17,922 nucleotides of DNA from an uncultured Spirochaetales bacterium (GTDB lineage: Bacteria > Spirochaetota > Spirochaetia > Sphaerochaetales > Sphaerochaetaceae). Of this stretch, positions 1 to 7,789 are shown one piece after another. Numbering within the stretch: the first letter of the stretch is position 1; the number at the start of each line of letters is the position of its first letter. The position numbers and the translations under genes are program-made. The stretch is taken from contig CAKQTE010000008.1 of assembly GCA_934276485.1 (NCBI GenBank), positions 1 through 17,922 of the forward strand, written 5' to 3'. The notes beneath the pieces were generated by a model. The model was given only the letters and a program-made list of their open reading frames with translations. It was not told the origin of the DNA and ran no database searches.

Positions 1-187
1 CTGCCATTGATGCATAATCATCAATATACGATGGAGGTGTGTAAGTACTAAGGCGACCTGAAGAAGCTCTTGTTGCCAACTCAGTTTCAACCTCTGCTGC
101 AGGAGCTAGTTGCTGCTCCAAGCTGTCGGTACAACCTGACATGATGCCAAGCAGCATGACAGCTGTCATTAAAACATTCTTTTTCAT
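1..187 (-). CDS. Lipoprotein N-terminus, partial (runs off left edge)
   Basis: The first 62 codons of a leftward gene are visible; the rest lies outside the window. It starts MKKNVLMTAVMLLGIMSGC, a lysine-rich n-region, a hydrophobic core and a lipobox (IMSGC) with Cys at residue 19, so the product should be an SPII-processed lipoprotein on the cell envelope. After the Cys comes a polar stretch (TDSLEQQLAPAAEVETELATR) that looks like a linker. Too little remains to name a domain. The terminator at 469-503 and a 300-bp gap separate it from the pectinase gene, so it is probably its own transcription unit. A surface role in glycan binding would fit the neighbour, but this is only a guess. Confidence 0.8.
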   Translation of the reverse strand, partial: MKKNVLMTAVMLLGIMSGCTDSLEQQLAPAAEVETELATRASSGRLSTYTPPSYIDDYASMA

Positions 188-468
188 TGGTTACTTTCGG
201 TTTATATTAAAATTGTAGTTGTTTATTCACTTGCCAATCCGTAATCAAGCATCGACTTTTCAAAGCCTTTCTTTTTCAGAAAATACGTTTGGTGATGGCA
301 AAATTACGCCAAAAGAGGCTAAGTATGGTGGATTATATGTAGAATTTTAGTGGATTATCTGATTCTTTTCGGAAAAAGGCTGTTTTGTGCAACTAATAAT
401 AACAGTTCATATTATCAGTGAGTTTTTGTTTTGATTAATAGATAGATGTCATGGAAGTAACACTAACC
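188..468. other. Intergenic gap with one possible leftward -7 box
   Basis: No reading frame looks coding. On the minus strand 299-306 reads TAATTTTG, which fits the Bacteroidota -7 consensus TAnnTTTG and could drive the lipoprotein gene with a leader of about 100 nt. I see no good -33 TTTG at the right distance. Nothing else stands out. Confidence 0.35.
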
Positions 469-503
469 AAAAAAGCCTCCGGGACAATCATATCCCGAAG
501 GCC
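469..503 (-). terminator. Rho-independent terminator of the pectinase gene
   Basis: On the minus strand, just after the TAG at 510-512, there is a G+C-rich hairpin followed by a T run. Positions 475-478 pair with 499-502 and 480-484 with 493-497, with one C/A mismatch (479/498) and an 8-nt loop. The plus-strand A run at 469-474 gives TTTTTT on the transcript side. Strong intrinsic terminator. Confidence 0.85.
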
Positions 504-509
504 ATTATT

Positions 510-3500
510 CTATTTCTTCAATACTTTTTTCACATCTGTATGACCATCTGAGTAGGTGGTCTTCACGATGTTCAAACCTGGCTGAAGAGTCTGTACCTTA
601 TTACCTTTCAAGGTAAAAATACGAGTAGAGAGTACAGATGCAGCTTCTGTAAAGTCACAGATGCCTGTAGTCTGACCATCTGTATCGCCCAAGGAAACAG
701 ATCTTGACTTACTTACACCAGCACCATAAGACACCTTGAGAGTTGCACCGGCAGCTGCAGAAACATAACTTTTCACTTCTGAAGCATTGTTAGCCTTGTA
801 AGTATAGTATTTTGCTGGAACGAAATACTCGTTGTTACCACTCTTGCTCTGTGCATCAGAAGCACCTTCACAACCCTTCAAAGTGATGTTGTAGTCTTTA
901 TAACTGCCACTAGTCTTGCAATCCCAAGGCTTCTTTTGGGTAGCAGCAGTAGCATAAACACTATTCTCCACATAGATGTTGCTCTTGTAACCTGCACCAA
1001 TGCAATAACCTACATTGCTTGAGGAGTAGAGACAGTTGAGAATATGTATCTTACCATATCTCACTCGTGGCAAACGCTCCTTGCAGCCTTCATCCCACCA
1101 GCAGTTGGCAAAAGTAATCTTCAACTTACCTTCGTCTCCAGTTGCATTGTCGCTGCCACCAATCAAATCAGAGAAACGGTGATCGTTGGAACCGCCGGAA
1201 CCACCAGACCATGGTGTGATAAGATAACGGAAACGACACCAGGTGATACTGATGTTATCGGAAGCAGTGTTGATATCGAAGTTGCCATCACAACCATCCT
1301 GGAAATCACAATGATCTACCCATACATAAGTACTCTTCTGCATGGTAAGATTGTCCTTTCCATCGATATCATAAGCTCCTGGACCCTTAAAGGTAAGGTT
1401 GCGCAGAATGATATTCTTGCAGTTTTTGATACAGAGTACACCCGTATTGTTGGCATTGCTGGTGTGTGTGGTATTCGCCAGGGCAGAACCCGGTAGTCCG
1501 TAAACGGTCTTGTTGGCTGCATTCTGTACATATACCTGAGCATTGGTTGTCAGCGTGCCGCTTACATAGATGGTTCTCTGCTCTGTGCCCTTCATGGCTT
1601 CCAGAAATTGACTCATGGTAGAAACGAGTACAGGGTTCTTGTCTTCCGAACCCGTTACCTTTCCACCAACATTACTCCATCCGATAGGCTGGTTGAGGTC
1701 ATACTTGGAGAGTCCACTGACCTGTGAAGAAGAACTGGTTGACACCTGGCTACCAGAAGAAGTAGAACTGTCAGATGAAGATACAGTTACCTTGATATTC
1801 TGACCACTTCCCAATCCTCCCATTGAGTTGGCCGCCTTGATGGTATAAGTACCGCTGCCACTAGCCTTGTAAGAAGTGGTGTTGGCATCAACCATGGTTA
1901 CCAGACTTCCATCTTTGTAGATGGCATAAGCGCTGGCATTGCCTTTCTTCCAACTGATGGTCTGACCATTGGCCACTACTCCACTTACGGAAATCTGAGC
2001 AGTCAGATTGTTTGGCTGCCAATCAGTAAACACCTTGCTGAGACTATACTGCTTGGCATCGGCAGAAGAGATGATGGTCTCCATCTTCTTCGACTCACTT
2101 CCCTTCGTGAAGGTAAGCACGTTGGATGATGGAGAAATTTGCTTGCCGCTGGCATCCATAGAGTTATATTCCACAAACTTGTCAGCCACGGTATTCATGC
2201 CGGCTGTAGAGAAACGGCTCTTGGCAATGCGTGTGTCGTTCATCTTGGTATTGATGAATGCCAGGCGAGGCTTTCCGCCCCAAGCACGCCCCAGGCTGTA
2301 GCTTTCCGCGTAGTTCTTGATGGTGCAGCTGTTGAATACATAACCCTTGTTGGCTGCATCAGTATAAGGTGCTGTAATGATGCAGGAACCGGAACCACTC
2401 TTGGTACGCTTCTCTACAGTGATGGTTGTCTTGTTGAAGAAGACATCACCGCCACCGCAGATAAAGTCAACGGTTCCATGTATGTCGCCTCCCTCAAAAT
2501 AATACTGTCCCTTTCCATTGCTGTAATAAGTGTCCTGATAAGAAAGCATGCGTACATTTTTAGCTATGGTACGATTACCCTTATCCTGCAATGCCACGGC
2601 TCTACCTGCTGAACCGGCATTATAATAGTCGAGTGCATTATGCAAGGTGAGGTCCTGCAGATAAGTGTTCTGGCCACGGTTCAGCAAAGTGGCAGTTGTT
2701 GAAATACCCTCCTGGCTTACTACTGGAGAATTCTTGATGATGGTCTTGTCCATACCGTCACCGATGATGGAGATATTGTGACCGGTAATGGCCGTAAGGG
2801 TGCGGCTGCCAAGATTGTATGTACCAGCAGGCACATAAATATAATATCTGCTGGCACTCACGCTGGCATTGGCAGAGTTGGCCTTGCTGATGGCTGAGAG
2901 CAGCGAATTAACATCGCCAGGCTTGACGATGACAAAGTTCTTGATATTGGTAACGGGAACGGTTGTGGCCGTGGTATTATCCTTGTAGGAACCATTGTCC
3001 TGCGCATTGGAAGATGTACTGCCAGTATTGGTTGATGGCTTCACATATGCCTGGAGATTCACACTGATGCTTTTCAGGTATGTCTGTCCATAGCTGTAGA
3101 GAACAACATATCCCTGCTTGGCATCTGCATCCGTAGCCTGGTAGGTCATCACATCATTGTCGGCATGAATGCCGCCGATGGCGTAATTATGATAATTGGC
3201 AGCACTGGTCACCGTAACTACATCTCCCTTCTTAGTCACAGGCACACGCATAGTAGTCTTCTCATTGAACTGCACATCGTTGGTTCTAGCAGCAAACTTG
3301 CCATACTGTCCGAGCACAAAGAGTTGAATGCCATCAAGATTGGAAGCCACTTTCCCCTTGGCTCCTTCAATCTGTACAGTCTTCAAAGAGGAAGGATTCA
3401 TCTGACTGAAGTCCCATGTAGCGGTAGCCTTCACAGCAACACCGGCAGAAGAAGATGAAGCATCATCTGAATTCAGCTGGATAGAGAGAAGATAGATAGT

Positions 3501-3920
3501 CGCCTTGGCTTCCATCTGCACCCATCCATTCTTGACATCATCAGCAGTGGCTGTGTAGGTGAACTTGTCGGCATTGGCGGTCTTGGAACCAATCACATAG
3601 TTGTGATATCCCACATGTGTAGTGATAATCACCTGGTCACCTACATTGTAAACAGGAATTCTCAGATAGGTGTTGGCATTCATCTGCGCATCAGCGGTAC
3701 GCACGTCAAACTTGCCATTTTTGGCAATGGCAAAAATCTGCACTCCAGACTTGGAAGAACTGATATGTCCTTCACTACCTTGGAAATAAACATTGCTGAG
3801 CGATGTAGGGTTCATCTTGGCAAAATCCCACATGGCAGTGAAATTTGCTGCCCACAGAGAGGCTGTTGTGCCGAACAAGGCCAATGAGGCCATCAGGCAT
3901 TTTGAATTGTAAAATTTCAT
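510..3920 (-). CDS. Secreted pectin methylesterase (CE8) - pectate lyase (PL1) fusion with tandem N-terminal modules
   Basis: An 1136-residue secreted enzyme for pectin breakdown. Signal peptide about 1-24 (cleavage near LWA-AN). Two homologous modules of about 125 residues follow (27-150 and 164-290), each starting WDFxxMNPxSL and containing GKFxxRTxDxQ and YHNYxIG; they are probably carbohydrate-binding or structural beta-sandwiches. A CE8 domain spans about 325-600: Q462 and acid/base D463 in YQDTYY, nucleophile D485 in GTVDF, and R545/W547 in LGRAWG. An Ig/FN3-like segment lies near 638-712, then a Ser-rich linker (713-736). A PL1 domain spans about 738-1066, with VWVDH at 866-870 and RLPRVR at 949-954, where R949 should be the catalytic base. 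The end (about 1095-1136, with PGLNIV and a basic tail) resembles a type IX secretion CTD. The esterase product is the lyase substrate, which explains the fusion. All key residues are present. Family calls are firm; the CTD and module roles are inference. Confidence 0.93.
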   Translation of the reverse strand: MKFYNSKCLMASLALFGTTASLWAANFTAMWDFAKMNPTSLSNVYFQGSEGHISSSKSGVQIFAIAKNGKFDVRTADAQMNANTYLRIPVYNVGDQVIITTHVGYHNYVIGSKTANADKFTYTATADDVKNGWVQMEAKATIYLLSIQLNSDDASSSSAGVAVKATATWDFSQMNPSSLKTVQIEGAKGKVASNLDGIQLFVLGQYGKFAARTNDVQFNEKTTMRVPVTKKGDVVTVTSAANYHNYAIGGIHADNDVMTYQATDADAKQGYVVLYSYGQTYLKSISVNLQAYVKPSTNTGSTSSNAQDNGSYKDNTTATTVPVTNIKNFVIVKPGDVNSLLSAISKANSANASVSASRYYIYVPAGTYNLGSRTLTAITGHNISIIGDGMDKTIIKNSPVVSQEGISTTATLLNRGQNTYLQDLTLHNALDYYNAGSAGRAVALQDKGNRTIAKNVRMLSYQDTYYSNGKGQYYFEGGDIHGTVDFICGGGDVFFNKTTITVEKRTKSGSGSCIITAPYTDAANKGYVFNSCTIKNYAESYSLGRAWGGKPRLAFINTKMNDTRIAKSRFSTAGMNTVADKFVEYNSMDASGKQISPSSNVLTFTKGSESKKMETIISSADAKQYSLSKVFTDWQPNNLTAQISVSGVVANGQTISWKKGNASAYAIYKDGSLVTMVDANTTSYKASGSGTYTIKAANSMGGLGSGQNIKVTVSSSDSSTSSGSQVSTSSSSQVSGLSKYDLNQPIGWSNVGGKVTGSEDKNPVLVSTMSQFLEAMKGTEQRTIYVSGTLTTNAQVYVQNAANKTVYGLPGSALANTTHTSNANNTGVLCIKNCKNIILRNLTFKGPGAYDIDGKDNLTMQKSTYVWVDHCDFQDGCDGNFDINTASDNISITWCRFRYLITPWSGGSGGSNDHRFSDLIGGSDNATGDEGKLKITFANCWWDEGCKERLPRVRYGKIHILNCLYSSSNVGYCIGAGYKSNIYVENSVYATAATQKKPWDCKTSGSYKDYNITLKGCEGASDAQSKSGNNEYFVPAKYYTYKANNASEVKSYVSAAAGATLKVSYGAGVSKSRSVSLGDTDGQTTGICDFTEAASVLSTRIFTLKGNKVQTLQPGLNIVKTTYSDGHTDVKKVLKK

Positions 3921-4030
3921 TTTGTTTAATGAGTTTGTTTAAAATTGTTATTGTTCTAGTTTCAATTGCATTTATATTTCCACCTTTTACTTATACAGAG
4001 AAAGGTATCAATCTGCCTTGATTAGTGTAG

Positions 4031-4063
4031 CAAAATTAGAGAAAATATTGATACGCTGGTCAA
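4031..4063 (-). promoter_or_regulatory. Candidate promoter of the pectinase gene
   Basis: On the minus strand the -7 element at 4031-4038 reads TAATTTTG (TAnnTTTG). A TTG at 4061-4063 sits 22 nt upstream as a weak -33 element. Transcription would start near 4024 and give a leader of about 100 nt, long enough for regulation, although no riboswitch or clear operator is visible. Confidence 0.5.
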
Positions 4064-4431
4064 TTCATACGTGTATTTTAAACAATAATAACTAAAAAAT
4101 AGCACATTTTAAACTTTGTTATCAGAAAAGTAATATAATATCATAAAATACGCCCAATTTTAGAAAAAATGTGCGAACATCCCATAAAGATATTAAAATA
4201 TCATAGCAAAGTTAAGAAAAAGGTTTCAAACCGTTTTTTCTGATGTGTAGCATGATAGATTTTAGACAAGTCATATATCAGAGCATACTAAGACTTAAGC
4301 CCCACATGAAAACTGGTTCCCCAGAACTAACACTGTTTAAAGCTCCTATTCTTCCCTTTTGGCTGAGCAACAAAGTTACATAATACACAGCAAACATGTT
4401 TAATGAAACCATCAAGTTCCTTGATGTACCT
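4064..4431. other. A+T-rich gap between pectinase promoter and helicase pseudogene
   Basis: No convincing gene. At 4217-4239 an A run, GGTTTCAAACC and a T run form a small symmetric hairpin (AAAAAGGT / ACC-TTTTT) that could act as a weak bidirectional terminator. Two TAACTTTG boxes on the minus strand (4207-4214 and 4371-4378) lack a properly spaced -33 element. Confidence 0.3.
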
Positions 4432-5427
4432 CTATTTAAAAGAGAGTGGACCATTAGAAAAAGAAGGTGATAAAGGAGGAAGCTCACTATTTACACCATC
4501 CGAATTGGCAGATTCCAACTCATCTAGAGAAACAAAAGAATCAGATACATTCTTGATTAATCCTCTGTAGCTGCGCTTAATTTCACATAACAACGCCCCA
4601 TACCACCACATCTGTTCTTTCCTACACAGCTTTCCATGATATCGTATAGGTCATTTCCCTTTCTGTCCTGATATACATGAAAATACTCAGGGGGTGAAGC
4701 AAAATCAACATACCACAGTCTTCTTCAATGGTACCACTATCGCGCAAATCCGTTAATCTAGGACGCTTCTCTTCCATATCGTCTCCATCGTTTTTTGGCA
4801 ACTCTGCTGAGATAGAATAACAATAGGCACATCTAATTCCTTAGCAAGTTCCTTCAATCGTCGAGTAATGTAATTCAGATTGAGGTAACGGTTATCAGAA
4901 AAACCTTCCCTGGTATTCAGCAATTGTACGTAATCAATGAAGATGATATGTATGCCATGGTCCTCCATGACCTGTCTGGCCGCCTAACATAAGCTGTCAA
5001 TATGATTAATCTTCTTAGCCTCCAAGTAAATAGGAGCATCCTTCATGATTATTGAATATTCATCAAGAATCTTCCATTCCTGCGGCACCATCTTTCATGT
5101 AACAAGGGGAGTAGTACTAATATTGCAAACTATGATTATGAGCCTATTGATACACGACGAAGAGGTCCCCTCCAAAGAAAAGAAGAGCAGAGGATGAAGC
5201 TGGTTGATGGCAAACTCGTTGACCAGATTGAGTGCAAAAGTAGTCTTTCCCATTCCACTCAACCCGCCAATTGTAACTAAAGTACCCGCATAAAAGTTAT
5301 TCAAGAGATCATCCAGTCCCTTGATACCACTGTTATACCGTTTAAAAATCCTGTAAGAAATAGCATTCTGAACATCTTGCATCCCATGCCGCAACAATTC
5401 AAACATGGATTAGATATTCTCTTCCAT
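4432..5427 (-). pseudogene. DnaB-type replicative helicase (RecA-fold domain only), degraded
   Basis: Reading leftward from 5406, one frame encodes a DnaB-like ATPase with Walker A GGLSGMGKTT (about residues 47-56) and FFSLEG. It stops at TGA 5095-5097, continues in the same frame (MVPQEWKILDEY...), stops again at TAG 4984-4986, then gives the Walker B region IIFIDYVQLL and VPIVILSQQ. After LSQQ (near 4808) the homology moves to another frame (RPRLTDLRDSGTIEED, a typical DnaB motif), and near the C run at 4690 it moves again (YFHVYQDRKGNDLYDIMES, VGKNRCGGMGRC). The last part is open to TAA 4557 in that frame, or to TAG 4432 in the neighbouring frame. An upstream in-frame ATG at 5425-5427 (MEENI, then TAA) suggests the original start. 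The short form lacks the DnaB N-terminal domain, as in phage or plasmid helicases. With this many lesions it is almost certainly inactive. Confidence 0.8.
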
Positions 5428-5456
5428 TCTAAGTATTTTTGAATGACACCAAGCTA

Positions 5457-5672
5457 TCACTTGCCAAAAAGAAACTTCACGATATCCCCCAGTCCAAAGG
5501 AAGTTTTTCGATATACCCTGTTGTAAATGGATTTCTTGGGATTAGTCAGCAAGCCCATCCCTTTTCTTCCATAACCCGGTATGATTGCTCTCTTAATGGC
5601 ACGCTTAGCTCTACCAGTGGTTCTGGCAGAGATACTGCGCTTGATTGATGGTGTTCTAAATCCAAATTTCAT
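5457..5672 (-). CDS. Small basic protein, phage/mobile-element type, unknown function
   Basis: 71 residues, strongly basic in the middle. It contains SISARTTGRAKRAIKRAI followed by PGYGRKGMGLLTNPKKSIYN, a pattern I know from small uncharacterised proteins in phages and mobile elements of several phyla. There is no signal peptide or membrane segment. It begins 12 nt after the repeat-protein gene at 5685-6173 and ends about 30 nt before the helicase remnant, so it is probably in the same transcription unit. Its charge suggests nucleic-acid or membrane contact, but no function is known to me. Confidence 0.65.
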   Translation of the reverse strand: MKFGFRTPSIKRSISARTTGRAKRAIKRAIIPGYGRKGMGLLTNPKKSIYNRVYRKTSFGLGDIVKFLFGK

Positions 5673-5684
5673 TATCTTCCCCTC

Positions 5685-6173
5685 CTATTTATTTCTTGAT
5701 CGGCTACTGTTCTTTCCATAAAAATAGGTTGAACTTTTCGCTGGAATCCTACCTTGAACCTTACCGGTTCGAGTTACCTGCCCATACTTGTCACGATAGG
5801 TAGCTGTTCCCCCATTACCAGAGTGGCGATAAGTACTGGTTCCGGCATACTGACCATATTTATCCTTATATACCGTGGTAATGGTAGGTGAGAACACACC
5901 CTTTGTTCTACTGGTAGAAGTTCCTGTTCTCTGACCATACCTATCCTTATAAACAGTAGTTGTCTTGCCGAATGCACCTTTTCTGGTCTCAGAAGTTCCA
6001 GTCACCCGACCATACTTGTCACGATAGGTAGTGGTAGCCTTCCCCACACATATCCTGGTTTCAGAACTTCCCTGATACTCTCCATATCTTCCCCTGACAG
6101 ACTCCTTAAGCGTCTGAGCCTGCGCACCTAGGGATAATATCAAAAATATTGATAATGAAAAAGTCTGCTTCAT
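5685..6173 (-). CDS. Secreted YxDKYGxxTGTS repeat protein, unknown function
   Basis: 162 residues with a clear signal peptide (about 1-20, ending GAQAQ). The mature part is built from repeats of roughly 25 residues around the core TTxYxDxYGxxTGTSxxR: about 29-40 (short), 47-64, 72-89, 99-116 and a diverged copy at 124-138. The C-terminus is Ser/Lys/Arg-rich. Such KYGxxTGTS repeats occur in small exported proteins of Gram-negative bacteria and their phages with no firm role. It is compactly placed between the 33-residue zinc-ribbon gene (33 nt upstream) and the small basic protein (12 nt downstream), in a cluster that leads to the DnaB-like remnant. Confidence 0.75.
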   Translation of the reverse strand: MKQTFSLSIFLILSLGAQAQTLKESVRGRYGEYQGSSETRICVGKATTTYRDKYGRVTGTSETRKGAFGKTTTVYKDRYGQRTGTSTSRTKGVFSPTITTVYKDKYGQYAGTSTYRHSGNGGTATYRDKYGQVTRTGKVQGRIPAKSSTYFYGKNSSRSRNK

Positions 6174-6206
6174 ATCTATACATTATTATATATATCACAA
6201 ATTCAA

Positions 6207-6308
6207 CTATGGGTTGAAAACAAACCCACAATCCAAACACTCTACTGTTCCATCCTCATACCACTGAAGATTAGGACTGCCACATTCAGGACAAATATTC
6301 TCTTCCAT
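6207..6308 (-). CDS. Tiny zinc-ribbon protein (33 aa)
   Basis: A short leftward frame, MEENICPECGSPNLQ...CLDCGFVFNP, with two CxxC knuckles at residues 6/9 and 24/27, ending at TAG 6207-6209. The knuckle spacing of 14 residues and the CPECG/CLDCG pattern are those of a single zinc ribbon (TFIIB/ribosomal-type). An in-frame ATG at 6318-6320 would add MKWL; I chose 6308 because MEEN resembles the start of the helicase remnant, whose first 14 nt are identical. It lies 33 nt upstream of the repeat-protein gene and probably heads that small operon. It may bind DNA, RNA or a protein partner. Reality as a gene rests on the intact Cys pattern. Confidence 0.65.
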   Translation of the reverse strand: MEENICPECGSPNLQWYEDGTVECLDCGFVFNP

Positions 6309-6356
6309 AAGCCATTTCATTCATGTTAGCGGACAACAGTATCCGTTTTCTGCCTG

Positions 6357-6417
6357 TAAAAGTACAAAAAAATAAGATACTACGTCACAAATTTCTCAAT
6401 TATTTGCCACAAAAGTA
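6357..6417 (-). promoter_or_regulatory. Two candidate -7 boxes upstream of the zinc-ribbon operon
   Basis: An 11-nt repeat, TTTGTACTTTT on the minus strand, occurs at 6358-6368 and 6411-6421, 53 nt apart. The copy at 6410-6417 gives a perfect TACTTTTG -7 box but no -33 element. The copy at 6357-6364 gives TACTTTTA with TTTG at 6388-6391 (spacing 23). Either could start the transcript for the genes at 6320 and leftward. Confidence 0.35.
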
Positions 6418-6513
6418 CAAATTATCAGCGCATTCTATCTGCACAGCACCAACAAAGCCACCAGTTTTCACTGATGGCTCACCGATTTGAGATATAAAAC
6501 TAGCTATCTTTAC

Positions 6514-6810
6514 CTACTCACAACTATGTTTTCGTGAAAAATAGGGAAGGCTCTCAGAAGCCTTGAATACTACCTTGTCACGAGCAGCAATAGTAATTTT
6601 CTCACCCGTTGCAGGATTGACACCCGGGCGTTCCGCTACATGCTTGATAGAGAAACGGCCAAAATCAGGAATAGCAATTACGCCATCCCCCTCAACAATG
6701 TTGTCTGCTAAAACACCCATCAAGGCGTTGAAGTACATGGAGGCATCTTTATTTGTAATGCCTGCCTTTTCAGCAAATGCCGATACAATCTGAGTTTTAT
6801 TCATATTCAT
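6514..6810 (-). CDS. HU/IHF-family DNA-binding protein
   Basis: 98 residues with the whole HU fold: an N-terminal helical part (KTQIVSAFAEKAGITNKDA, about 5-24), the hinge PDFGRFSIK (48-56), the beta-arm with RPGVNPATGE at 61-70 (the P66 position is the DNA-intercalating proline of HU/IHF), and VVFKASESL near 80-88. It should bind and bend DNA as a dimer, in nucleoid structure or in replication or recombination of an element. The start at 6810 lies 20 nt after a strong -7 box; an in-frame ATG at 6802-6804 is a close alternative. Nearby mobile-type genes suggest this is an element-borne copy rather than the main chromosomal HU, which is inference. Confidence 0.92.
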   Translation of the reverse strand: MNMNKTQIVSAFAEKAGITNKDASMYFNALMGVLADNIVEGDGVIAIPDFGRFSIKHVAERPGVNPATGEKITIAARDKVVFKASESLPYFSRKHSCE

Positions 6811-6829
6811 TATTATTAAAAACAGAATG

Positions 6830-6860
6830 CAAAGATATGAAAAACCTTCGAAATAAGCAA
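6830..6860 (-). promoter_or_regulatory. Promoter of the HU-like gene
   Basis: On the minus strand TATCTTTG at 6830-6837 is a perfect Bacteroidota -7 element. CTTG, with its TTG at 6858-6860, lies 20 nt upstream as the -33 element. Transcription should begin about 15 nt before the ATG. Confidence 0.65.
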
Positions 6861-6923
6861 GTAATTTCCATGAAAACTACCATCTGCTCCAACACTCCAG
6901 CCACTAAAATGGTCTACAACTTA

Positions 6924-7781
6924 TCATTGAAATCCCTTTTTGCAGTGAGGGCAAATCTTGATTTCATTATCATGCTCATCTTTGGTAATCAAAATCTGAG
7001 AACCACAGTCAGGGCAGAAAAATATGTTCTTGTCATTATGTCCCTGCCCCAACATGGCATTCAGTTTGTCCGGAACCGGCTTGTTGGCCAATATGTAGAG
7101 CTGCACCTGTCTGGCATACATGTTATCATCGCAACAAGACAGGCAATCCGGACAGATATACCAGTTGTTCGGACACCGTTTGGTATCCCTAGAATCTATC
7201 AATCCTCTCTTGCACTTGAAGCAGTAGTTCAGATAGATAGACTTCCCATGCTCAGGGCATAAGGGATTGACACAAGAGAAGTAATTGTATCGATTGAATC
7301 CACGACTCTTGTTTGCAAACATCAGATGTCCGCACCCTCTACACTTTAATCTTCTAAACTTTTGTAGCACTCTGTTTGCTATTGCAATGAAAGTACGCAT
7401 AGCATCATCCGGCTCGTATCCAGCTTCTTTTAAATGTAGTTTTGGATACCCTATAATTTCAGCCAAATGATATAAGGTGTACTGATACCATCTTACCATG
7501 CTATCAAGAGATTGGTTATTCAAATTATTATGAAAGCATTCATTACCTCTACACCAGAAATATGGTAAATTGATGGCAAAGAAATTTACGTCATTCTGTT
7601 TTGGAGCACATAAAGGCACAAACTTAGTATTTAAAGACCTTCTTACCAAGAAATCATCGGAATAGTTCTGACCTTTATCAGAAAACGCTTCCCTGAAATA
7701 AAACTTATTGATAATATCTGCCAGAACATTCTTTTGATATGGAATCTCGAAATATTCACCATAGAACTCATTTGTACCCAA
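6924..7781 (-). CDS. C-terminal zinc-ribbon-array part of a split gene
   Basis: 285 codons from a TTG at 7779-7781; no ATG or GTG is suitably placed. The frame is open further upstream to the TGA at 7848-7850 and reads SDEISKRCVESLKSIL there, which looks like normal protein, so this is probably the C-terminal third of the gene at 7790-9625, displaced by a frameshift. It is Cys-rich: C58 and C77/C82, then C147/C150 with C170/C175, C187/C190, C203 with C210/C213 and C216/C217, and a final ribbon C256/C259-C277/C280. That implies at least three zinc sites. IDSRD at 195-199 sits between the middle knuckles. No catalytic domain is recognised. Zinc-ribbon arrays usually contact nucleic acid, so a DNA- or RNA-linked role is likely but unproven. 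Confidence 0.7.
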   Translation of the reverse strand: MGTNEFYGEYFEIPYQKNVLADIINKFYFREAFSDKGQNYSDDFLVRRSLNTKFVPLCAPKQNDVNFFAINLPYFWCRGNECFHNNLNNQSLDSMVRWYQYTLYHLAEIIGYPKLHLKEAGYEPDDAMRTFIAIANRVLQKFRRLKCRGCGHLMFANKSRGFNRYNYFSCVNPLCPEHGKSIYLNYCFKCKRGLIDSRDTKRCPNNWYICPDCLSCCDDNMYARQVQLYILANKPVPDKLNAMLGQGHNDKNIFFCPDCGSQILITKDEHDNEIKICPHCKKGFQ

Positions 7782-7789
7782 TATAGACT

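Noticed and set aside
1044..3887. Several plus-strand frames of 60-157 codons opposite the pectinase gene
   Set aside because: They are antisense shadows of a strongly coding minus-strand gene, with no domains and no promoter.
4278..4487. 69-codon hydrophobic leftward frame at the end of the helicase remnant
   Set aside because: It overlaps the pseudogene tail, has no plausible start context, and looks like chance translation of A+T-rich DNA.
5685..6173. CRISPR-like DNA repeats in the repeat-protein gene
   Set aside because: The repeats are imperfect, vary in spacing, and are explained by the repeated YxDKYGxxTGTS protein motif.
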